A stretch of DNA of 7,943 nt, from assembly GCA_021161025.1 (NCBI GenBank), contig JAGHBK010000010.1, positions 1 through 7,943 of the forward strand. Reading direction: 5' to 3'. Both the position numbers and the translations under genes were made by a program. Below the pieces are notes generated by a model. It ran no database searches. It had not been told where the DNA came from and saw only the letters and a program-made list of their open reading frames with translations. Positions within the stretch are counted from its first letter, which is position 1. Every line of letters starts with the position of its first letter. This document shows, piece after piece, positions 5,221 to 7,943 of the stretch. The DNA comes from a bacterium (GTDB taxonomy: Bacteria; Patescibacteriota; Minisyncoccia; Minisyncoccales; DG-74-3).

Positions 5221-6321
5221 TTAAAATAGTCGTAAAATATCTTTTATTGTTACCAAAAACATTAAAATAATCAAAAGTCCAAAAAAGGCAGCATTAATTC
5301 TCTTTTCTATTTTAGGATCAACTGGAGAACCTTTAAGTTTTTCGATGCCCAAAAATAGTAGCCTTCCTCCATCTACAGCGGGTATAGGTAAAAGATTAAT
5401 AATTGCCAAATGCAGTGAAACTATAGCCACAAAATGTATGAAATAAGAAACTCCTGCTTCCAGAGCTTGAAATATTAAAGCTCCTATTCCAACCGGTCCC
5501 ATTACCTCCACTCCCTCTGGTATTCCTTTTCCAAAAACTAAACCTTTTAAAATTCTACCAAAAGCTTTTACAATCAAGAGGGTAACCTCAAAGGAGGTTT
5601 TAATTCCCTTTGAAATTGCTAAAAATATTGGGAATTTTTCAATTTTGGTTCTTATCAAACTTATTCCCATCGGTCCTTCATTTTCTGGTGGAGAACTTCT
5701 CGGAATTAATTCGACATCGAAGATTTTTTTACCTCTTTCTATTGTTAGAATAACTTCTTTTCCTTTATTTTCATTAATAAATTCTTGAACTTCTTTTACC
5801 TTATTAACTTTGATTTTTGAGTTTTGAGTTTTGAGATTTGAGATTTGAGATTTGAGATTTAGTATGGTGTCCCCTGCTTTCAATCCGGCAATCTCAGCCG
5901 GAGAATTTTTTGCTACTTGAATAATTTGAACTTTTGCATTTTGAACTTCTAAATCATCAGAAATCGCTACCGGTGTTCCAATTCTAAACCCAATTGAAAA
6001 TAAAATAATTCCAATAATCCAAAAAGATATTACACCCCCTAATATAATTAAAGCTCTTTGCGAAATGGGCTTTTTGCTTAAACTATCTGAAGTTTCTATC
6101 TGTCCCCTCTCACCATGAATTTCTACAAATGCTCCGAAAGGTAAAAGATTTATAGAATAAACCGTCTCACCAATTTTTTTAGCAAAAAGTCGGGGAGGAT
6201 ACCCTAATCCAAATTCATCCACTTTCACACCCACCTTCTTAGCTAGTAAAAAATGTCCGAATTCATGAAGAATAGCCAAAGCTATCAATGTAAAAAATGT
6301 GATAAAGAATGGAAAAAGCAT
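5221..6321 (-). CDS. rseP: RseP-family site-2 zinc metalloprotease with PDZ domain
   Basis: This is an intramembrane protease that cleaves membrane-spanning segments, for example of anti-sigma factors or remnant signal peptides. The first membrane helix carries HEFGH (H19, E20, H23), and LLPIPAVDGG near residues 310-319 supplies the third zinc ligand, D317. A membrane segment is predicted at about 88-112, a PDZ domain at about 125-208 (SPAEIAGLKAGD), and further hydrophobic segments at about 290-312 and 343-362. The 366-residue length fits the single-PDZ form seen in many bacteria. The PDZ loop after GDTIL is lengthened by residues 156-169, translated from a 7-bp DNA repeat. The ATG at 6319-6321 has no Shine-Dalgarno but is preceded by ACGAAT repeats. 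proS follows after 7 bp. The substrate in this organism is unknown. Confidence 0.96.
   Translation of the reverse strand: MLFPFFITFFTLIALAILHEFGHFLLAKKVGVKVDEFGLGYPPRLFAKKIGETVYSINLLPFGAFVEIHGERGQIETSDSLSKKPISQRALIILGGVISFWIIGIILFSIGFRIGTPVAISDDLEVQNAKVQIIQVAKNSPAEIAGLKAGDTILNLKSQISNLKTQNSKIKVNKVKEVQEFINENKGKEVILTIERGKKIFDVELIPRSSPPENEGPMGISLIRTKIEKFPIFLAISKGIKTSFEVTLLIVKAFGRILKGLVFGKGIPEGVEVMGPVGIGALIFQALEAGVSYFIHFVAIVSLHLAIINLLPIPAVDGGRLLFLGIEKLKGSPVDPKIEKRINAAFFGLLIILMFLVTIKDILRLF
5815..5856. repeat. 7-bp tandem repeat ([AT]TTTGAG) inside rseP
   Basis: Six consecutive heptamers lie head to tail on the plus strand: TTTTGAG three times, then ATTTGAG three times. On the coding strand (CTCAAAT/CTCAAAA) they are translated in frame as residues about 156-169, giving a seven-residue pattern LKSQISN / LKTQNSK. 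They sit in the PDZ domain at a turn where homologues usually carry a short Ile-Asn-Gly-type loop. Confidence 0.88.
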
Positions 6322-6330
6322 TAATCTACT

Positions 6331-6362
6331 ACGAAATTACGAATCTTTACGAATATACGAAT
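6331..6362. repeat. ACGAAT-type short repeats upstream of rseP
   Basis: Four plus-strand copies start at 6331 (ACGAAAT), 6339, 6349 and 6357 (ACGAAT), spaced 8-10 bp apart and ending within about 10 bp of the rseP ATG. Read on the coding strand they form an ATTCGT-rich leader. The same motif precedes gatC. Confidence 0.6.
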
Positions 6363-6389
6363 AAATAAAATATATGAACAAATAAGTGA

Positions 6390-6493
6390 GGCAACTTTCT
6401 CAAAGGACATCCTTTTTAAAAATCTCAAATCTCAAAATTACATCTTGAAAGTCAAATCTTGAATTAGCTTGCGGTCTTTCGAGAAAGGTTGCC
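6390..6493. repeat. Inverted repeat with internal heptamers in the frr-rseP spacer
   Basis: Arms GGCAACTTTCTC (6390-6401) and GAGAAAGGTTGCC (6481-6493) pair over 12 bp with one bulged G (6487). Inside lie a small hairpin AAAGG-ACAT-CCTTT (6402-6415), two CTCAAAT/CTCAAAA heptamers (6424-6437) in the opposite orientation to those in rseP, and more degenerate TCAAATC-like sequence. The 205-bp spacer (6322-6526) contains no supportable gene. The internal hairpin has a T run only on the plus strand, so it is not a convincing terminator for frr. There is no clear flanking direct repeat. Confidence 0.5.
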
Positions 6494-6526
6494 GAATGTT
6501 AATCTTAAAATCTTATTCTATTTTCA

Positions 6527-7087
6527 TTATTCCATTATTTCTTTTTTCTTTCTCTCTACTAACTCATCAACCTTTTCATTATATTCATCAACCAATTCTT
6601 GTAATTTATCTTTTCCTCTATATTTATCATCCTCAGAAATTTTTCCTTCCATGGCTAAATCTTGAAGTAAATCCCAGACCTCTCCTCTCCATTTTCTTAT
6701 TGTTTGTCTAGCCTCCTCTCTTTTTTGAGAAACAAGTTTTAATAAACTTTCTCTAAATTCGGCACTTATAGGAGGTAAAAAAATTCGTATGATTTCCCCA
6801 TCCACAACAGGGTTTACTCCTAAAGATGATCTCGAGATAGCTTTTTCTATTGGTTCAATGTAAGATTTGTCCCAAGGCTGAATTAAAATCTCTCTACTTT
6901 TTGGAATTGAAATAGATCCTAATTGTTTTAAAAGGAATTTTTGTCCGAAACATTCCACCTCAATATTCTCTACCAAAGAAGGCGTAGCTCTTGAGGTTCT
7001 AATTTTTGCTAATTCTCCTTCTAGAAAACGAATTGTTTTCTCTAATTCTGGTTTAATTTTATCAATTATGTCTTGATATTCTTGCAT
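6527..7087 (-). CDS. frr: Ribosome recycling factor
   Basis: With EF-G, RRF splits the post-termination ribosome into subunits. The 186-residue length is typical. Residues 1-29 and 105-185 form the long three-helix domain I, and residues 30-104 form the beta-rich domain II. Recognisable family blocks are the GELAKIRTSRA stretch (24-34), GSISIPKSREI (57-67), NPVVDGEIIRIFLPP (92-106), and the R-rich helix REEARQTIRKWR (123-134) that holds the conserved arginines contacting 23S rRNA. The ATG at 7085-7087 lies inside the 3' end of the clamp-loader gene (22-bp overlap), so the two are probably cotranscribed and coupled. No Shine-Dalgarno is visible. In many bacteria pyrH lies upstream of frr; here the neighbour is a replication gene instead. 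Confidence 0.97.
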   Translation of the reverse strand: MQEYQDIIDKIKPELEKTIRFLEGELAKIRTSRATPSLVENIEVECFGQKFLLKQLGSISIPKSREILIQPWDKSYIEPIEKAISRSSLGVNPVVDGEIIRIFLPPISAEFRESLLKLVSQKREEARQTIRKWRGEVWDLLQDLAMEGKISEDDKYRGKDKLQELVDEYNEKVDELVERKKKEIME

Positions 7088-7943
7088 ATATTTATAAATA
7101 AAAACTCTAAGGCTAATTTTTGGTTAATATTGGTAGTAGAAATTAAATAATTAATTTTCTCTAAAAGTTCAATATTTTTTTTAACTTCTTTAATTGCCTG
7201 ATTTTGTTGAAAATTTAAATTCTGAAGCAATTTCTCTCTTTGAAACTCTAACCAAATTTCTAAAATTTCTGGTAGCTCATCTCTTTTGGCAAGCTCTTTT
7301 GCGATTTTAAAGCGAAAATAGAAAGGAGATTGTGAAATTTCATTAAACGTAAAAATGAGCTTTTTCCTTTCTTCTAATTTCTCTGGATTTAATAAAAATT
7401 CAATTGCTTTTCCAGGCTTTCCTTCAGAAATCTGAGCAATATATTCTGCTTTCTTTTTGCTCAGTCCTTTTTCTAAAAGATATTCTTCTATTTCTTTTAT
7501 TGGCACTGGATAAAACTTGATAGTTTCGCATCGTGAAACTACAGTAGGATATAAAATCTCAGGTTTTGAAGTAATTAAAATTAACACAGCTCTTTTCGGT
7601 TCCTCTAATATCTTTAAAAGAGCATTTTGGGCATCTCTCGCCATTAGATGAGCATCGTTTAATAATCCAATTTTGAAAGAACCCATCATTGGAGAGAGAG
7701 ACAATCTCTGGATAAGATTTCGAATTTGAGAAATTTGAATAATATTATTCTGTGGTTCAACAAAAACTAAATCAGGGTCTTGGGTTTTAATGGGTATTTT
7801 CCTTAAAAAAGAAATCCATTTTAAAGCTACTGTTCTTTTGCCTAATTTTTCTTCTCCTGAAAATAAATAAGCATGCGAGATTTTATCTAATTGAGCACTT
7901 TTTTTAAGAAATTCCCATTGTTTTTGATGTCCAACTATTTGCA
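7066..7943 (-). CDS. holB: DNA polymerase III clamp-loader subunit delta' (HolB), 5' end outside window
   Basis: This is a AAA+ subunit of the complex that loads the sliding clamp on DNA. The frame stays open to the right edge, so the start is missing; about 292 codons are visible. The visible N-terminal part contains IVGHQKQWEFL and SHAYLFSG, then a Walker-A-like GEEKLGKR (7834-7857), in which the usual Ser/Thr after Lys is Arg. Next come a QISQIRNL stretch, KIGLLNDAHLM (Walker-B position), AQNALLKILEEP and the SRC motif (VVSRCETIKF) shared by clamp-loader subunits. The imperfect P-loop favours delta' over the ATP-hydrolysing DnaX (gamma/tau). The cysteine cluster of the usual zinc module after the P-loop is absent. 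The gene overlaps frr by 22 bp. A DnaX-like paralogue cannot be fully excluded without the missing N-terminus. Confidence 0.88.
   Translation of the reverse strand, partial: QIVGHQKQWEFLKKSAQLDKISHAYLFSGEEKLGKRTVALKWISFLRKIPIKTQDPDLVFVEPQNNIIQISQIRNLIQRLSLSPMMGSFKIGLLNDAHLMARDAQNALLKILEEPKRAVLILITSKPEILYPTVVSRCETIKFYPVPIKEIEEYLLEKGLSKKKAEYIAQISEGKPGKAIEFLLNPEKLEERKKLIFTFNEISQSPFYFRFKIAKELAKRDELPEILEIWLEFQREKLLQNLNFQQNQAIKEVKKNIELLEKINYLISTTNINQKLALEFLFINICKNIKT

Noticed and set aside
6402..6420. AAAGG-ACAT-CCTTTTT as a rho-independent terminator
   Set aside because: The T run is on the plus strand, where no gene ends; on the minus strand the hairpin lacks a T tract.
6469..6711. Plus-strand open frame of about 80 codons, hydrophobic
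   Set aside because: Mostly antisense to frr; its hydrophobicity is what Lys/Glu-rich coding sequence gives when read in reverse.
7702..7704. TTG as start codon of the clamp-loader gene
   Set aside because: The frame continues to the window edge and the upstream codons encode clear clamp-loader N-terminal motifs.

Overview
The window is a compact, AT-rich bacterial segment in which every gene I can support is on the minus strand. In transcription order (right to left) it reads: holB-like clamp-loader subunit (5' end off the window), frr, a 205-bp repeat-rich spacer, rseP, proS, mreB, a 198-bp spacer holding a GC-rich structured element (218 bp to the ATG I chose for gatC), gatC, gatA, a small membrane protein, initiator tRNA-fMet, and a second CAU tRNA cut by the window edge.

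The organism is most likely a member of the Candidate Phyla Radiation (Patescibacteria), Parcubacteria-like. This is inference. It rests on the AT-rich coding style, the absence of recognisable Shine-Dalgarno sequences before the visible starts, a prolyl-tRNA synthetase of the archaeal/eukaryotic type, tRNA-fMet lacking an encoded CCA, a small membrane protein of a kind I recall from these genomes, and the remnant frr-rseP-proS cluster without the lipid and isoprenoid genes that usually separate frr from rseP. No 16S or marker-protein phylogeny is possible from this window.

Right part (3.75-7.94 kb): the clamp-loader subunit and frr overlap by 22 bp; after the spacer, rseP, proS and mreB follow at 7- and 16-bp gaps and look like one operon joining replication, ribosome recycling, membrane proteolysis, aminoacylation and cell shape. 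Middle (2.18-2.70 kb): the structured element separates mreB from gatCA, whose reading frames overlap by 10 bp; gatB is not present here. Left (1-0.68 kb): a good sigma70-type promoter between the membrane-protein gene and the tRNAs appears to drive the tRNA pair with almost no 5' leader.

The genes are ordinary housekeeping genes and I see no new multi-gene system. The unusual content lies in small-scale structure: an initiator tRNA in which the near-invariant G18/U55 pair is replaced by A18/G55; a palindrome-rich segment translated in frame inside GatA; 7-bp tandem repeats translated inside both GatA and the PDZ domain of RseP; a 121-bp GC-rich, MITE-like structure flanked by a perfect 6-bp direct repeat; and ACGAAT-type repeats just upstream of gatC and rseP.
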